From an uncultured Oscillospiraceae bacterium (GTDB lineage: Bacteria > Bacillota > Clostridia > Oscillospirales > Oscillospiraceae): 39,347 nucleotides of DNA. Location of the stretch: NCBI GenBank assembly GCA_944385435.1, contig CALWXG010000020.1, positions 1-39,347 on the forward strand, given 5' to 3'. The translations under genes were made by a program, and so were the position numbers. Below are positions 38,744 to 39,347 of the stretch, in pieces (within the stretch, counting starts at the first letter, position 1; every line of letters starts with the position of its first letter). The notes beneath the pieces are model-generated. The model ran no database searches. It was given only the letters and a program-made list of their open reading frames with translations, and was not told the origin of the DNA.

Positions 38744-38980
38744 TCAGGAAAAGGGCTGTTTGGTGATGATAATATCATCCATGCGGACATGGAGAAGGGA
38801 CGCAAGTGCCAGCAGATTATCCACGGTGGGAAGGGCGGTCCCATTCTGCCACTTATAGATGGCCTGGGGGGAATTGAACCCGAACGCCAGCTGAAGATCA
38901 TGGACAGAAAGGCCCGCGGCCTTCCGCAGATTGCAGATGTTGGCACCCGTCTGCACCAGGTCGATGACCGGAAAAACCAT
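38744..38980 (-). CDS. XRE-family helix-turn-helix regulator
   Basis: A 78-residue protein with one helix-turn-helix domain: ICNLRKAAGLSVHDLQLAFGFNSPQAIYKWQNGTALPTVDNLLALASLLHV, followed by a short DDIIITK tail. The recognition helix is around SPQAIYKWQNG. ATG 38978-38980 has AGGAG about 10 nt upstream; an in-frame TTG at 38989 is too close to that site. It is a minimal Cro/CI-like protein, and a TTTGTGAT inverted repeat upstream is a candidate self-operator. Its position just before the tRNA cluster is unusual. Confidence 0.85.
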   Translation of the reverse strand: MVFPVIDLVQTGANICNLRKAAGLSVHDLQLAFGFNSPQAIYKWQNGTALPTVDNLLALASLLHVRMDDIIITKQPFS

Positions 38981-39004
38981 ATCGATCAAACTCCTATCTG
39001 AATG

Positions 39005-39029
39005 TTTGTGATGCGGTTCAAATCACAAA
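39005..39029. promoter_or_regulatory. Inverted repeat, candidate XRE operator
   Basis: TTTGTGAT (39005-39012) and ATCACAAA (39022-39029) are perfect inverted repeats 9 bp apart, lying 25 bp upstream of the regulator start and just after the terminator of the previous gene. Confidence 0.35.
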
Positions 39030-39059
39030 AAAACCGCTTGCCCCATACAGGACAAGCGG
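39026..39059 (-). terminator. Terminator of the 48-residue small gene
   Basis: CCGCTTG and CAAGCGG (39034-39040 with 39053-39059) form a stem followed on the minus strand by seven T. Confidence 0.85.
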
Positions 39060-39091
39060 CAAAGCATTCAGATGAAGTTTCCAGAATCGAA

Positions 39092-39238
39092 TTAGCTTGG
39101 AATGATTTGGAAACAAGCGTGAATTCTTTCATCCTGCCTATCCTGACATGGGCGCAGTTCAACCAGGCCATGTTCTTCGCGCTGGGAACAAGCCTGCCAT
39201 TTGCCCATATTGATAGAAGCAGAAATGATAGCATTCAT
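39092..39238 (-). CDS. Small hypothetical protein, 48 residues
   Basis: ATG 39236-39238 follows AAAGGAGACTCCGC, an excellent ribosome site. The frame encodes MNAIISASINMGKWQACSQREEH and ends at TAA 39092-39094, 33 bp before a strong terminator. Two Cys lie in the middle and one near the C-terminus, and there is no membrane segment. The combination of ribosome site, frame and terminator supports a real small gene. Other frames over the same stretch lack ribosome sites. Function unknown. Confidence 0.6.
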   Translation of the reverse strand: MNAIISASINMGKWQACSQREEHGLVELRPCQDRQDERIHACFQIIPS

Positions 39239-39302
39239 GCGGAGTCTCCTTTCTAATCGTCGTTTTTTTCGGCTCTTCGTGTGTGATAGTGGAAGGAAAA
39301 TA

Positions 39303-39334
39303 GCCGCAACTCCAGTATTTATGCCGATTGCGGC
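39303..39334. other. Hairpin at the right window edge
   Basis: GCCGCAA (39303-39309) pairs with TTGCGGC (39328-39334). On the minus strand TATTTTCC follows, so it may terminate a gene that lies beyond the window. No gene start is visible in 39239-39347. Confidence 0.4.
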
Positions 39335-39347
39335 CGTTTCAATTTTC

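Noticed and set aside
39002-39256. 84-codon plus-strand and 82-codon minus-strand frames at the right edge
   Set aside because: Neither has a ribosome site and both cross the strong terminator at 39026-39059; the 48-codon frame at 39092-39238 fits the signals better.

Overview
The window looks like the chromosome of a GC-rich, spore-forming gut Clostridia member, most likely Oscillospiraceae (Flavonifractor / Pseudoflavonifractor / Lawsonibacter type). This rests on spoIIE, the (A)AGGAGG ribosome binding sites, the gene families present and the high GC3 of the coding regions. No species can be named from sequence alone. Many promoters found by eye share one layout: TTGnnn, 17 bp, TAnnnT, often with an extended -10 (TGn).

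Layout. 1-4.3 kb: a divergent amino-sugar salvage locus (GlcNAc 2-epimerase facing away from a ROK kinase and nagA). 4.4-6.8 kb: an ATP-grasp enzyme, bioY under a BirA-type operator, and a small membrane protein. 6.9-9.0 kb: a leftward group of three envelope genes including a lipoprotein. 9.2-13.9 kb (leftward): an EF-G-like GTPase, then dus, an ECF sigma factor and its zinc-finger anti-sigma factor. 14-16.4 kb: spoIIE. 16.4-18.1 kb (leftward): a queuosine-precursor-type (VUT/YhhQ) transporter and an SDR oxidoreductase behind a long leader that resembles a preQ1-I riboswitch with anti-terminator and terminator. 18.3-20.4 kb: a MocR/PdxR-like regulator divergent from an ECF S component. 20.5-20.9 kb: tRNA-Arg(CCG) and several palindromes. 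21.0-24.8 kb: a lipoprotein, response regulator and histidine kinase. 24.8-32.6 kb: a rightward housekeeping run, DUF1385 protein - prmC - recA - (hairpin cluster) - recX - nitroreductase - rimO - unknown - pgsA - hexapeptide transferase. 32.7-36.0 kb: a very large RecQ-like helicase. 36.2-38.5 kb: a 2.2-kb region bounded by 97-bp direct repeats made from the 3' half of tRNA-Trp and its terminator. 38.4-39.3 kb: tRNA-Glu, tRNA-Glu and tRNA-Trp, an XRE-type regulator and a 48-residue small gene.

How the genes fit together. The first locus encodes a plausible ManNAc to GlcNAc to GlcNAc-6-P to GlcN-6-P route. Three separate vitamin or micronutrient uptake genes (biotin, queuosine precursor, probably vitamin B6) each sit next to their own type of control element: a protein operator, a candidate riboswitch and a MocR regulator. 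The recA-recX-rimO-pgsA neighbourhood is a rearranged form of a cluster common in Firmicutes.

The most unusual signals are the following. (1) An integrase-less element in tRNA-Trp has matching 11-bp-spaced direct repeats about 90 bp inside each end. (2) The MocR regulator has Arg in place of the PLP-binding Lys. (3) A preQ1-like leader controls a VUT-SDR operon. (4) A multi-hairpin element lies between recA and recX and shares a 17-mer with one inside the tRNA-Trp element. (5) A RecQ-like helicase lies beside the tRNA integration site and carries large unassigned N- and C-terminal regions.
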